Shown: positions 1 through 8,591 of the stretch, piece by piece
Numbering within the stretch: position 1 is the first letter of the stretch
How the letters are laid out: each line of letters opens with the position of its first letter
Source: Rhodobacteraceae bacterium CCMM004
GTDB taxonomy: Bacteria; Pseudomonadota; Alphaproteobacteria; Rhodobacterales; Rhodobacteraceae
Reading direction: 5' to 3'
DNA length: 64,000 nucleotides
Assembly (NCBI GenBank): GCA_004005435.1
Contig: RZWH01000003.1
Coordinates: 620,001 to 684,000, forward strand
Notes under the pieces: generated by a model
The model's database searches: none
What the model was told of the DNA's origin: nothing
The model's input: the letters and a program-made list of their open reading frames with translations, nothing else
Position numbers and translations under genes: made by a program

Positions 1-38
1 CCACCGTTGAGGGCGTTCCCGCCCGGCCCGCGCGCCCG

Positions 39-1046
39 TCAGCCGCCCGGCGCGGTGCAGTCGGCGACGGCCTGGGACAGGTGGGCCATCAGCGCCGGAT
101 AGTGGCCCGGCCCCGGCTCCAGCGCCGCGCCGAGCGGGTCGGCCACCACCACTGCCAGGCCCGCATCCTGGGCCAGAGCCTCGGCCGGGCCGCCCCGGCC
201 CTCGGGCGACAGCAGAAGGCACGCGACCCCCCGTTCCGCCGCCGCCGCGCGCAGGGCCGAGGCCCGCGCAGCGCCGGGCCGGTCGGCGTCGCTGGCCGAC
301 AGGGCGCCCGCCACGGTCAGACCGAAGCGTTCTTCGAAGTAAAGAAGCGAATCGTGGTCCACCAGGAACGGCCGCTCGGCGGCCCCGGCCAGGCGCTCGG
401 CCGCCGCCCGTTCGGCCTCGGAGATGGCCGCCTTGGCGGTCTCGGCATTGGCGCGGTAGACCTCTGCCCCCTCGGGGTCGAGATCGGCGAGCGCACCTGC
501 GATGGCGTCGAGCCAGGCCCGCGCGTTTTCCGGGTCGAGCCACATGTGCGGGTCGATGGGGCCGTGGTCGTGGTCGTCCGCGTGATCGTGGGCGTGGTCG
601 TCGTCGTGCGCATGATCTTCGTCATGGCTGTGGTCGTCGTCGTGGCCGTGGTCGTCGTCGTGGCCGTGGTCGTCGCCATCGACGGCAAACACGCCGCCCG
701 GCCGACTCTCGCGCGCGACCGTCCCCGGCACCTCGGAGAGCGTCAGGACGGTCGCCCCGCTCGCCAGCGACTCGCGGGCCGTGGCCAGCGCCGGGGACAG
801 CGACGGCCCGATCCAGACCATCAGGTCCGCCCCCGCCAACGCCCGTGCCTGCGACGGCCGCAGAGCGGCGTGGTGCGGAGAGGCCCCGGGCGGGACCAAC
901 AGGTCGGGCGCCGTGCGGTCGCCCGTCACGGCCGCGACCAGTCCGTGGGTCGGGAGGATGTCGGCCGCGATGTGCGGCGGATCGGCCTGGGCCATGGTGG
1001 CGGCGAGACCGAGGGCGGCGGCGGGGAGTGTGTAACGATATAACAT
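39..1046 (-). CDS. znuA: Zinc ABC transporter periplasmic zinc-binding protein
   Basis: 335 aa. It captures Zn2+ in the periplasm and hands it to ZnuB/ZnuC. A short signal peptide (residues 1-21, ending AMAQA) is followed by a cluster A-1 solute-binding fold. The likely metal ligands are H58/H59 (SPHH), H167 (DPHMWLDP), H231 (VDHDS) and D303. The loop at about residues 124-162 is extremely His/Asp-rich, as in ZnuA proteins that use it as a zinc sensor or chaperone. The ATG at 1046 is the only reasonable start, because an in-frame stop lies about 35 bases upstream. No clear Shine-Dalgarno is seen and a Zur-like site overlaps the first codons. It is divergent from zur-znuC-znuB. Family assignment is secure; zinc rather than manganese is inferred from the loop and the neighbouring Zur. 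Confidence 0.95.
   Translation of the reverse strand: MLYRYTLPAAALGLAATMAQADPPHIAADILPTHGLVAAVTGDRTAPDLLVPPGASPHHAALRPSQARALAGADLMVWIGPSLSPALATARESLASGATVLTLSEVPGTVARESRPGGVFAVDGDDHGHDDDHGHDDDHSHDEDHAHDDDHAHDHADDHDHGPIDPHMWLDPENARAWLDAIAGALADLDPEGAEVYRANAETAKAAISEAERAAAERLAGAAERPFLVDHDSLLYFEERFGLTVAGALSASDADRPGAARASALRAAAAERGVACLLLSPEGRGGPAEALAQDAGLAVVVADPLGAALEPGPGHYPALMAHLSQAVADCTAPGG
561..677 (-). repeat. In-frame repeat encoding the His/Asp metal loop of ZnuA
   Basis: Degenerate tandem units of about 18 bases, built from GTGGTCGTC-like words on the plus strand, encode repeated H-x-H-D-D-D blocks (residues about 124-162 of ZnuA). Unit changes would alter loop length in multiples of three bases and keep the frame. 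The same DNA opens long false reading frames on the other strand. Confidence 0.8.
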
Positions 1047-1082
1047 ACGGCCACTTGTTAGCGGCGATGTTACAGTATATCA
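1031..1082. promoter_or_regulatory. Divergent znuA/zur control region with two Zur-like sites
   Basis: Two AT-rich imperfect inverted repeats stand out in GC-rich DNA. One is TGTAACGATATAACATAC at 1031-1048, covering the first codons of znuA. The other is GATGTTACAGTATATC at 1067-1082, in front of zur. Read on the same strand they share a core close to ATAACAT-C / GTAACATC, which resembles the alphaproteobacterial Zur consensus around ATGTTATA-TATAACAT. Autoregulation of zur and zinc repression of znuA are inferred from position. Confidence 0.55.
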
Positions 1083-1110
1083 AGCCCCCAGTTCAGCGAA
1101 ATGCGAGGCC

Positions 1111-1581
1111 ATGGCCCACACCGACTTTGCCCCCCACAATCACGCCCGGTGCATCGCCACCGCGCTGGCCGCGGCCGAGGCGGCGTGCGACGCCCAGGGG
1201 CTGCACCTCACGCCCGTCCGCCGCCGGGTTCTGGAGATCCTGCTGACCGGGCACCGTGCCCTGGGCGCCTACGACATTCTGGAGCGCTTGGGGGCCGAGG
1301 GGCGCCCGGCGCAGCCGCCGGTGGCCTATCGCGCGCTCGACTTCCTGGTCCGCCACGGCTTTGCCCACCGGGTCGAACAGCTCAACGCCTACGTCGCCTG
1401 CACCCGGCCGGGAGAGTGCGATACCCCCGCCTTCATGGTCTGCCGAACCTGCCGCGCGGTGGCCGAGACGGCGGCCCCCGACCAGGCGATGGCGCCCCAG
1501 GCGCGCGCGGCCGGGTTTGCCATCGAGGCGCGCGTGGTCGAGGCGGTGGGCCTCTGCCCCGGCTGCCAGGCCGCGACATGA
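1111..1581 (+). CDS. zur: Fur-family zinc uptake regulator
   Basis: 156 aa. A winged-helix DNA-binding domain (HLTPVRRRVLEILL, about residues 30-45, through YRALDFLVRHG) is followed by a Fur-type dimerisation domain. Two CxxC pairs are visible, MVCRTC (about 110-114) and the C-terminal LCPGC, which in this family hold the structural zinc. It probably represses znuA and its own operon when zinc is plentiful. The stop codon overlaps the ATG of znuC (ATGA), so zur, znuC and znuB look co-transcribed. Zur rather than Fur is inferred from the context and the CxxC layout. Confidence 0.93.
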   Translation: MAHTDFAPHNHARCIATALAAAEAACDAQGLHLTPVRRRVLEILLTGHRALGAYDILERLGAEGRPAQPPVAYRALDFLVRHGFAHRVEQLNAYVACTRPGECDTPAFMVCRTCRAVAETAAPDQAMAPQARAAGFAIEARVVEAVGLCPGCQAAT

Positions 1582-2345
1582 CCGCGCCCGTCCGCGCGGT
1601 GGCGGCGGACGCCGCCCCAGACGCTCCGCTGATCGAGGTGACCCATCTGACCGTGCGTCAGGGTGGCCGCACCGCGCTGCACGACGTGTCCCTGGCCATC
1701 GCACCGGGCGAGATCGTCACCGTGGTCGGGCCCAACGGGTCGGGCAAGACGACGCTCCTCCGCGCGCTCCTCGGCGGCACTCCGGCGGCCGCCGGGACGA
1801 TCCGGCGGCGCCCCGGCCTGACCCTGGGTTACGTGCCGCAGAAGCTCGCCGTCGACGCCACCCTGCCGCTCACCGTCGACCGGTTCCTGTCGCTGCCGCG
1901 GCGGGCCGCCCCCGCCGATCGGCGGGCGGCGCTGGAGCAGGCGGGGCTGGGCGACCTCGGCGGGCGACAGATGACGGCGCTGTCGGGGGGACAGTTCCAG
2001 CGCGTTCTGTTGGCCCGCGCCCTGCTGACCCGGCCCGACCTGTTGTTGCTCGACGAGCCCACCACCGGCCTCGACCAGACCGGATCGGCGGCGTTCTACC
2101 GCCGCATCGAGGCTCTGCGGAACGAGATGGGCTGCGCCGTCGTCATGGTCAGTCACGACTTGCATGTGGTGATGAGCGCGTCCGACAGGGTGATCTGTCT
2201 CAACGGCCATGTCTGCTGTCACGGCACCCCGGCCACGGTGGCCTCGGCGCCGGAATATCGCGCGCTCTTCGGCACCGGGACGGGGGGCGCCCTGGCGCTC
2301 TACCAGCACGCCCACGACCACAGCCACGGCACCGCCGATGGGTGA
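1578..2345 (+). CDS. znuC: Zinc ABC transporter ATP-binding protein
   Basis: 255 aa, the energy-coupling ATPase of the ZnuABC importer. Walker A is GPNGSGKTT (51-59), the ABC signature is LSGGQ (135-139) and Walker B is LLLLDEPT (155-162). The H-loop is in VMVSHDLH. The last residues (HAHDHSHG) form a small His-rich tail typical of ZnuC. The start overlaps the zur stop by four bases, which selects this ATG over longer open frames that run backwards through zur. The membrane partner follows after a gap of about 50 bases. Confidence 0.95.
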   Translation: MTAPVRAVAADAAPDAPLIEVTHLTVRQGGRTALHDVSLAIAPGEIVTVVGPNGSGKTTLLRALLGGTPAAAGTIRRRPGLTLGYVPQKLAVDATLPLTVDRFLSLPRRAAPADRRAALEQAGLGDLGGRQMTALSGGQFQRVLLARALLTRPDLLLLDEPTTGLDQTGSAAFYRRIEALRNEMGCAVVMVSHDLHVVMSASDRVICLNGHVCCHGTPATVASAPEYRALFGTGTGGALALYQHAHDHSHGTADG

Positions 2346-2395
2346 CCGACCCGTGCCGGGGTGCCCGGACGGCCCGCACCGCGGCGGGGCCGCCG

Positions 2396-3190
2396 ATGTT
2401 TGAGCCCTTTCTTCTGCGCGCGGGCCTGGCGGGGCTGGGCGTGGCGCTGGCGGCCGGGCCGCTGGGCTGCTTCGTCGTCTGGCGACGCATGGCCTATTTC
2501 AGCGACGCCACGGCCCACGCGGCGCTGCTGGGTGTGGCGCTGGCGCTGGCCTGGCAGGCGCCGGTCCTGCTGGGCGTGCTGGTCGTGGCTCTGGGGATGG
2601 CGCTGACCATCTGGCGGCTGAGCGAGGGGGGCCTGGCGCTCGACACCCTTCTCGGCGTGCTGGCGCATGGGGCGCTGGCGGCGGGGCTGGTCGCGGTGTC
2701 GTTCCTGCCGCAGGTGACGCTGGACCTCTCGGCATTCCTCTTCGGCGACATCCTGTCGGTCGGCTGGACCGACGTGGCCGCGATCTGGGCCGGCGCGACC
2801 GCGATCCTGGCGCTGCTCGCGTGGCGCTGGCACGCGCTTCTGACCGCGACGCTGGAGCCCGACCTGGCGCGGGCCGCCGGGCTGGACCCCGGGCGCGAGC
2901 GGCTGGTTCTGGTGGTGACGCTGGCGCTGACCGTCGCGGTGGCGTTGAAGGTCGTGGGCGCGCTCCTGATCGGTGCGCTCCTGATCGTGCCGCCGGCGGC
3001 GGCCCGCCCGCTGGCGCGGACGCCGGAAGAGATGGCGGCCGGCGCCGCGGCGGTGGGGGCGACGTCGGTGGCGGCGGGGCTCTGGGCCTCGTTGACGTGG
3101 GACACGCCGACGGGCCCCTCCATCGCCTGCGCGGCCATGGCGATCTTCGCCCTGGTCACCGCGGCGGCGGCGCTCGTCCGGGCCCGCTGA
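2396..3190 (+). CDS. znuB: Zinc ABC transporter permease
   Basis: 264 aa, very hydrophobic, with about seven to eight membrane segments of the ABC-3 (ZnuB/MntB) permease family. Family-like features are the N-terminal MFEPFLLRAGLAG segment, the CFVVWRRMAYFSDATAHAALLG loop and ALLIGALLIVPPAAARPLA near the C-terminus. It forms the Zn2+ channel in the inner membrane with ZnuC. The ATG at 2396 gives the expected family length; the frame is open further upstream only as a shadow of znuC. Confidence 0.94.
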   Translation: MFEPFLLRAGLAGLGVALAAGPLGCFVVWRRMAYFSDATAHAALLGVALALAWQAPVLLGVLVVALGMALTIWRLSEGGLALDTLLGVLAHGALAAGLVAVSFLPQVTLDLSAFLFGDILSVGWTDVAAIWAGATAILALLAWRWHALLTATLEPDLARAAGLDPGRERLVLVVTLALTVAVALKVVGALLIGALLIVPPAAARPLARTPEEMAAGAAAVGATSVAAGLWASLTWDTPTGPSIACAAMAIFALVTAAAALVRAR

Positions 3191-3576
3191 CGCGCAGCGC
3201 GTGCGCGCGGTTGCCGCCGCACCCTACCCGGCCACTGAACGGCCCCGGAGTCCGTGGGGCGCGTTATGCAGGGGCCCGCCTCCCCTCCTCGCCCCGAGCC
3301 CGACCCTCGGGGCAGAGTCGACCAGCGCAGCCCAAGAGCCCCGCCCGGCGGGCACCACTGGGCAGAGCCGTCCCGCCGTCCCAGAGGGCGGCGCCTTGCC
3401 TCCTCCCCGGAGAACGGCGCCGCCGTTCTGTCTCAACACCGCCTCCCGACCCCGCCCGTTGGGAGGGGGCTATTCCCGCGCTACGCCGAGCCTTCTTGCC
3501 CCGCCCGACCTTAGGCCGGGCAGCGGGACCGCAGGCACAGCCTGCTCCGACGGCCCCGCGGACGTGCGGGCGCGCG
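3191..3576. other. Intergenic region between convergent znuB and mccA with a diverged repeat
   Basis: 386 bases with no credible gene. The stretch from about 3353 to 3440 (GGGCAGAGCCGTCCCGCCG onward) resembles the reverse-orientation form of the GC-rich element also found near 11.5 and 19.1 kb, but it is clearly diverged. The remainder is GC-rich and holds several small inverted repeats that could end transcription from either side; no T-tract terminator is visible. Confidence 0.45.
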
Positions 3577-5580
3577 TCACTCGTCGGCCGTCTCCAACCG
3601 GATCAGAGGGTCGCCGTCGCTGACCTGGGCGCCTTCGGACACAAGGACCTCGGCCACCGTGCCGTCGCGAGGGGCGGTGAGGGTGTGCTCCATCTTCATC
3701 GCTTCGAGCACGGCCAGGCGCTGGCCCGCCGTCACCGCCTGCCCCTGCGTGGCGGCGAGGCGCTTGACCAGGCCGGGCATCGGCGCGGTCACGGTGTCGG
3801 CCGCCGCCTCGGCCCCGGCCGCCGCGGCCAGCGGATCGGGCAGGTCGAAACGGTGGGCGCCACCGTCGGCCAGCACCCAGACCGCATCGGTGCCGCGATG
3901 CACGGTCAGGCGCCGGGTGATGCCGTCGCAGACGATCTCGACCGCGCCATCCTCCAGACAGCGGGCCGACAGCGCCACCGCGTCCTGTCCCGCGCCGACG
4001 GCGAAGCGGCCGGGACCGAGAAACGCCACCGGCACCTCGGTCCGCGTGCCGCTGTGGATCAGCACCGCGTTTTGCACCGCAGGACCCCAAGCGCGCCAGC
4101 CGGTCAGCGCGTCCCAGGGGCTGCGCCCCGGGGGCTCGGCGGGCAGCCCCAGGGCGGCCAACGCCGCAACGGCCCAGACCTCGGCGTCCGGCGCGGCAGC
4201 GGCCGTCAAAGCGTCCTGATCGCGAGCAATCAGGCCGGTGTCGACCTCACCGGCGGCAAAGCCCGCGTGCCCGGCCAGCGCGGCGAGGAAGTCGCGGTTG
4301 GTCACGGTCCCCACGATCTGGGTCTCGGCCAACGCATGGCGCAGCCGCCGAAGGGCGGCGGCGCGGTCGGGGCCGTGGACGATCAGCTTGGCGATCATCG
4401 GGTCATAGTGGGTGGTGATGGCGTCGCCCGGCCGCACCCCCGAATCGACCCGCACCGGCCCGCGGGCAAAGGCGGTGGCCGCAGGGAACCGCAGATGCGC
4501 CAGGCGCCCGGTCGCGGGCAGGAACCCGCGCGAGGCGTCCTCGGCATAGAGCCGCGCCTCGAACGCGTGGCCGTCGATCCGCAGATCCTCCTGGGCGAAG
4601 GGCAGCGGCTCGCCCGCGGCCACGCGCAACTGGAGCGCCACCAGATCCAGGCCGGTGATCGCCTCGGTCACCGGATGTTCGACCTGGAGGCGGGTGTTCA
4701 TCTCCATGAACCAAAAGCCGCCGGGGCGCAGACCGCGGCTGCCGTCGGCGATGAACTCCACCGTCCCGGCGCCGACATAGCCGATGGCGCGGGCCGCCTC
4801 GACCGCCGCGGCGCCCATGGCCGCCCGAACTTCCGGCGTCATGCCCGGCGCGGGCGCCTCCTCGATCACCTTCTGGTGGCGGCGCTGCAGCGAGCAGTCC
4901 CGCTCGAACAGATGCACGACGTTGCCGTGGGCGTCGGCGAAGACCTGGATCTCCACATGCCGCGGCGTGTCGACGTATTTCTCGATCAGGCAGGCGGGGT
5001 CGCCGAACGCCGCCTCGGCCTCGCGCCGCGCCCCCTCCAGCGCCTCGGCGAAGTCGTCCGGGCCGTCGACCCGGCGCATCCCCTTGCCGCCGCCACCCGC
5101 CCGCGCCTTGATCAGGACCGGATAGCCGATGGCGTCGGCCTCGCCGGCCAGGAAGTCGGGCTCCTGACGCTCGCCGTGATAGCCCGGAACGACGGGCACG
5201 CCCGCGCGCTGCATCGCCGCCTTGGCCGCGTCCTTGAGCCCCATGGCGCGGATCGCCGCCGCGGGCGGGCCGACGAAGATCAGTCCGGCACCTTCCACCG
5301 CCTCGACGAAGTCGGGGTTTTCGCTGAGAAAGCCGTAGCCGGGGTGGATCGCGTCGGCCCCGGTGGCGCGGGCGGCCTCCAGGATGGCGTCGGCGCGGAG
5401 ATAGCTCTCGGACACCGGGGCGGGGCCGATGCGGACGGCGCGGTCGGCCATCTCCACGTGGCGCGCACCCGCGTCGGCGTCGGAGTGGACGGCGACGGTG
5501 GAGACGCCCATGGACCGGGCCGTGGCGATGACACGGCAGGCGATCTCGCCGCGGTTGGCGATCAGCAGGGTTCCGATCAT
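3577..5580 (-). CDS. mccA: 3-methylcrotonyl-CoA carboxylase, biotin-containing alpha subunit
   Basis: 667 aa. It carboxylates its own biotin with ATP and bicarbonate so that MccB can convert 3-methylcrotonyl-CoA to 3-methylglutaconyl-CoA in leucine breakdown. The order is an N-terminal biotin-carboxylase domain (IANRGEIACRVI at residues 7-18), ATP-grasp with the GGGGKGMRR loop, FWFMEMNTRLQVEH, and a C-terminal biotinyl domain with the EAMKM motif, biotin-accepting lysine K629. It lies 88 bases after the nuclease gene on the same strand. The substrate is inferred from mccB and ivd nearby; propionyl- and acetyl-CoA carboxylases share the fold. Confidence 0.93.
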   Translation of the reverse strand: MIGTLLIANRGEIACRVIATARSMGVSTVAVHSDADAGARHVEMADRAVRIGPAPVSESYLRADAILEAARATGADAIHPGYGFLSENPDFVEAVEGAGLIFVGPPAAAIRAMGLKDAAKAAMQRAGVPVVPGYHGERQEPDFLAGEADAIGYPVLIKARAGGGGKGMRRVDGPDDFAEALEGARREAEAAFGDPACLIEKYVDTPRHVEIQVFADAHGNVVHLFERDCSLQRRHQKVIEEAPAPGMTPEVRAAMGAAAVEAARAIGYVGAGTVEFIADGSRGLRPGGFWFMEMNTRLQVEHPVTEAITGLDLVALQLRVAAGEPLPFAQEDLRIDGHAFEARLYAEDASRGFLPATGRLAHLRFPAATAFARGPVRVDSGVRPGDAITTHYDPMIAKLIVHGPDRAAALRRLRHALAETQIVGTVTNRDFLAALAGHAGFAAGEVDTGLIARDQDALTAAAAPDAEVWAVAALAALGLPAEPPGRSPWDALTGWRAWGPAVQNAVLIHSGTRTEVPVAFLGPGRFAVGAGQDAVALSARCLEDGAVEIVCDGITRRLTVHRGTDAVWVLADGGAHRFDLPDPLAAAAGAEAAADTVTAPMPGLVKRLAATQGQAVTAGQRLAVLEAMKMEHTLTAPRDGTVAEVLVSEGAQVSDGDPLIRLETADE

Positions 5581-5668
5581 CGCGCTGCCCCTTCGACGCG
5601 CCTTTGGCGGGCGTCGGGCCGGCCTTCGGCGAGGATATTTGACAAGGGAAGGTTGGACCGAAGGCGCG

Positions 5669-6202
5669 TCATGGGCACCATCCGCCCCGGCGGCCGCCGG
5701 CGTAGGGGCGTGCCACGCCGCGGTCGATCATGTGTGCCGCGATCCGGCGCCCGTCCACAAAGAGCTGCGCCAGCACCCGGTCGTAGCGGTCGCGGCCCTG
5801 GCGCACGACGACCAGCCGGTCGGACCGCCAAAGGACCGATCTGAGATGCCAGGTCGCCGCCATGCCGCGCGCCCATTCGGACGCGCAGCGAGGCGAGAAG
5901 ACCTCTGGCGTGTCGTAGCCGACGATCCGCGCCCGTTCGATCCCCCGGCCGCAGGCGATGTCCACGGTGTCGCCGTCGATCACCCGCACCAAACGGCAGT
6001 CCGACCCGGCCCGCACCCATCCGACGACCGCGTCTCCCGCAGAGGTCCCCGCCACCAGGGCTCCGACCACGACGAGCGCGCCGGCCGTCGCCAGACCGAC
6101 CCGCCGACGACGCGGCCGGTGCGGAGGCAGACCCATGCCGAATCGCCGCGGGCGCCGGTAGCCGCGCGAGAACGGAACCACGGTGGGCCGGCGCCGCGCC
6201 AT
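5669..6202 (-). CDS. Membrane-anchored staphylococcal-nuclease-like protein
   Basis: 177 aa. A basic N-terminus rich in Arg is followed by one membrane segment (about 36-53) and a thermonuclease (SNase) domain at about 68-168. The calcium and catalytic residues can be matched: D76 and D78 in VIDGDTVD, R92 and E100 in RARIVGYDTPE, and R142 in GRDRYDRVLA. The active domain therefore looks intact and probably faces the periplasm, where it would cut DNA or RNA. It starts seven bases after mccB and lies between mccB and mccA, an odd place for a nuclease; a role in leucine breakdown is not expected. Confidence 0.85.
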   Translation of the reverse strand: MARRRPTVVPFSRGYRRPRRFGMGLPPHRPRRRRVGLATAGALVVVGALVAGTSAGDAVVGWVRAGSDCRLVRVIDGDTVDIACGRGIERARIVGYDTPEVFSPRCASEWARGMAATWHLRSVLWRSDRLVVVRQGRDRYDRVLAQLFVDGRRIAAHMIDRGVARPYAGGRRGGWCP

Positions 6203-6208
6203 CGCCGG

Positions 6209-7813
6209 TCACATGCGGAACACGCCGAAGCGTGTCTCTTCGATAGGCGCATTCAGCGTGGCCGACAGCGACAGGGCCAGCACTTCGCGGGTGCGGCGGG
6301 GGTCGACGATGCCGTCGTCCCACAGCCGCGCGGAGGCGTAGAGCGGGTGCGCCTGGGTCTCGAACTGCTGGCGGATGGGCTCCTTGAAGGCCCATTCCTC
6401 CTCTTCCTCCCAGGTGCCGCCCTTGCGCTCGATGGCGTCGCGGCGGACGGTGGCGAGCACGCCCGCCGCCTGCTCGCCGCCCATGACCGAGATGCGGCTG
6501 GCGGGCCAGGTCCACAGGAACCGCGGCGCGTAGGCGCGGCCGCACATGCCGTAGTTGCCCGCGCCGAAGCTGCCGCCGACGATGACGGTGATCTTGGGGA
6601 CGTTGGTGGTGGCCACGGCCGTCACCAGCTTGGCCCCGTCCTTGGCGATGCCGCCGGTCTCGGCCTTACGGCCGACCATGAAGCCGGTGATGTTCTGGAG
6701 AAAGATCAGGGGGATGCGCCGCTGCGAGCAGAGCTCGACGAAATGCGCGCCCTTGACCGCGCTCTCGCTCACCAGCACCCCGTTGTTGGCCAGGATGCCC
6801 ACCGGCATCCCCCAGACATGGGCAAAGCCCGTGACCAGCGAGGCGCCGTAGCGCGGCTTGAACTCGTCGAAGCGCGAGCCGTCCACGACACGGGCGATCA
6901 CCTCGCGGATGTCGTAGGGCTGGCGCAGGTCGGCGGGGACGACGCCCAAGAGCTCGTCGGGGTCGTAGGCCGGATCCTCGGGCGCCTGGCGCTCCAGTTG
7001 CGCGGGCTTGGGACGGTTGAGGTTGGCGACCGCACGGCGGGCCAGCGCCAGCGCATGGGCGTCGTCCTCGGCCAGATAGTCGGCGACCCCGCTGAGGCGC
7101 GTGTGCACGTCGCCGCCGCCCAGATCCTCGGCCGTGACCACCTCGCCCGTCGCCGCCTTGACCAGCGGCGGGCCGGCGAGAAAGATCGTGCCCTGCTCGC
7201 GCACGATGATGGTGACGTCCGACATGGCCGGCACATAGGCGCCGCCTGCGGTGCACGAGCCCATGACCACGGCGATCTGCGGGATGCCCTTGGCCGACAT
7301 CTGCGCCTGGTTGTAGAAGATGCGGCCGAAGTGGTCGCGGTCGGGGAACACCTCGTCCTGGTTGGGCAGGTTCGCGCCACCCGAATCGACCAGATAGACG
7401 CAGGGCAGGCGGTTGGCCTCGGCGATCTCCTGGGCGCGCAGGTGCTTCTTGACGGTCATGGGATAGTAGGTGCCGCCCTTCACGGTGGCGTCGTTGCACA
7501 CCACCATCACCTCGCGCCCCGCCACCCGGCCGATCCCCGCGATGGCGCCCGCCGAGGGCGAGGCACCGTCGTAGAGCCCGTGGGCAGCAAAGAGACCGAT
7601 CTCCAAGAACGGCGCGCCGGGGTCGAGGAGGCCCGCAACCCGATCGCGTGGCGGCATCTTGCCCCGGGCGACGTGCCGGTCGCGGGCCGCGGCGCCGCCG
7701 CCCGCCACGGCGACCCCTGCGGCCTCGGCGATCTCGGCCAGGGCGACCTCTTGCGCGGCGCGGTTGCGGCGAAACTCCTCGCTTCCGGTCCTGACCTCTG
7801 AGGCGAGCCTCAT
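6209..7813 (-). CDS. mccB: 3-methylcrotonyl-CoA carboxylase, beta (carboxyltransferase) subunit
   Basis: 534 aa. It transfers the carboxyl group from biotin on MccA to 3-methylcrotonyl-CoA. It has the two-part acyl-CoA carboxyltransferase fold: an N-terminal half with [27 protein letters not shown] and [13 protein letters not shown], and a C-terminal half with [10 protein letters not shown] and [15 protein letters not shown]. These are typical of MCC beta and distinguish it from PccB. The ATG at 7813 overlaps the stop of the DUF1622 gene by four bases, so its translation appears coupled to a gene unrelated to leucine metabolism. Confidence 0.94.
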   Translation of the reverse strand: MRLASEVRTGSEEFRRNRAAQEVALAEIAEAAGVAVAGGGAAARDRHVARGKMPPRDRVAGLLDPGAPFLEIGLFAAHGLYDGASPSAGAIAGIGRVAGREVMVVCNDATVKGGTYYPMTVKKHLRAQEIAEANRLPCVYLVDSGGANLPNQDEVFPDRDHFGRIFYNQAQMSAKGIPQIAVVMGSCTAGGAYVPAMSDVTIIVREQGTIFLAGPPLVKAATGEVVTAEDLGGGDVHTRLSGVADYLAEDDAHALALARRAVANLNRPKPAQLERQAPEDPAYDPDELLGVVPADLRQPYDIREVIARVVDGSRFDEFKPRYGASLVTGFAHVWGMPVGILANNGVLVSESAVKGAHFVELCSQRRIPLIFLQNITGFMVGRKAETGGIAKDGAKLVTAVATTNVPKITVIVGGSFGAGNYGMCGRAYAPRFLWTWPASRISVMGGEQAAGVLATVRRDAIERKGGTWEEEEEWAFKEPIRQQFETQAHPLYASARLWDDGIVDPRRTREVLALSLSATLNAPIEETRFGVFRM

Positions 7814-8217
7814 CGTGCGAGTTCCTCCCGAATGTCCCGGATCTCCCGGTCGAGGAAATAGCTGATCGCCGAGCGGATGAGAACCAGAAGTCCGAGAAAC
7901 AGCAAATCGGTCAAGGCAAAGCTCAGCGCGGTGTGGATGATGTCGGAGACGATCAGCAGTTCCAGCCCGGCGAGGATGTAGCGCCCGAGCTCGATCCGCT
8001 CTCGGTTCATGGTCTCGACCCGCACCGCGCCGTCGCGGGCGGCCTCGGCGGTCACGCAGCCGACGACGAATCGCACGGCGCCGATCAGCATCAGCAGGAT
8101 GGACAGAAGCACGATGATCGCCGCCACCCACTCCAGTCCTTCGACGATCAGCGGCAGATGGGTGTGGAGAATGCCCTCGTTGCCCTCCATCCACGCCGCC
8201 AGCCCGTCGCGGTTCAC
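7810..8217 (-). CDS. DUF1622 integral membrane protein
   Basis: 135 aa. Hydrophobic segments lie near residues 27-50 and 77-117 around an [21 protein letters not shown] stretch that is characteristic of DUF1622. The family is a small inner-membrane protein of unknown function. The GTG start overlaps the toxin stop (GTGA) and its stop overlaps the mccB start (ATGA), so it joins the toxin-antitoxin pair to mccB. No catalytic motif is visible. Confidence 0.8.
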   Translation of the reverse strand: MNRDGLAAWMEGNEGILHTHLPLIVEGLEWVAAIIVLLSILLMLIGAVRFVVGCVTAEAARDGAVRVETMNRERIELGRYILAGLELLIVSDIIHTALSFALTDLLFLGLLVLIRSAISYFLDREIRDIREELAR

Positions 8218-8591
8218 CGCACGACCTCGATCTCAACGCCCAGGTCCAGATCGGCCCAGGCCCGGTCGGCGGTGAGGACGGGTGCGCCGAGGCGCGCGGC
8301 CAAGGCGAGACAGCAGCGGTCGCCGAGGGAGAGGCCCAGATGGCGGGTGCTCTTGCGCAAGGCTCCGGCCTCGATCGCCATCTCGGCCGAGAACGGCACG
8401 CTGCGGGGACCGAGAAGCCGGGCCAGCCGGTCCAACTCCTCGGCTCTGGCCTGGCACTCGACGAGCCTTGTGGCGACCTCGGCAAGATTGACAGTGGAAA
8501 TCTGCGCCGTCGGCAAAGCCTGGGCGGTGCGTTCGCCACCCGGCTCCGCCCAGATCATGGCCAGGACCACGGAGCTGTCCAGAACGATCAC
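8214..8591 (-). CDS. vapC: PIN-domain toxin, VapC-like ribonuclease
   Basis: 125 aa. A complete PIN domain with the acidic residues expected for Mg2+ binding: D5 (IVLDSS), E38 (NLAEVAT), D91 ([10 protein letters not shown]) and D109 (LTADRAW). VapC toxins usually cleave tRNA or rRNA when freed from their antitoxin. The GTG start at 8591 overlaps the antitoxin stop by four bases and selects this start over a longer open frame. The protein looks intact, so the module may be active. Confidence 0.88.
   Translation of the reverse strand: MIVLDSSVVLAMIWAEPGGERTAQALPTAQISTVNLAEVATRLVECQARAEELDRLARLLGPRSVPFSAEMAIEAGALRKSTRHLGLSLGDRCCLALAARLGAPVLTADRAWADLDLGVEIEVVR

Noticed and set aside
81-1043. 320-aa plus-strand frame over znuA
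   Set aside because: Val/Arg-rich antisense reading of the His/Asp loop.
5639-5644. TTGACA -35 box on the plus strand between the nuclease gene and mccA
   Set aside because: No -10 at the right spacing, and it would transcribe against the genes.
2821-5844. 1007-aa open frame on the plus strand
   Set aside because: It is antisense to mccA and znuB, low-complexity and Arg/Gly/Ala-rich as expected for a GC-rich shadow frame; mccA has full domain support.
5429-7801. 790-aa plus-strand open frame
   Set aside because: Opposite-strand shadow of the nuclease and mccB genes with no motif.
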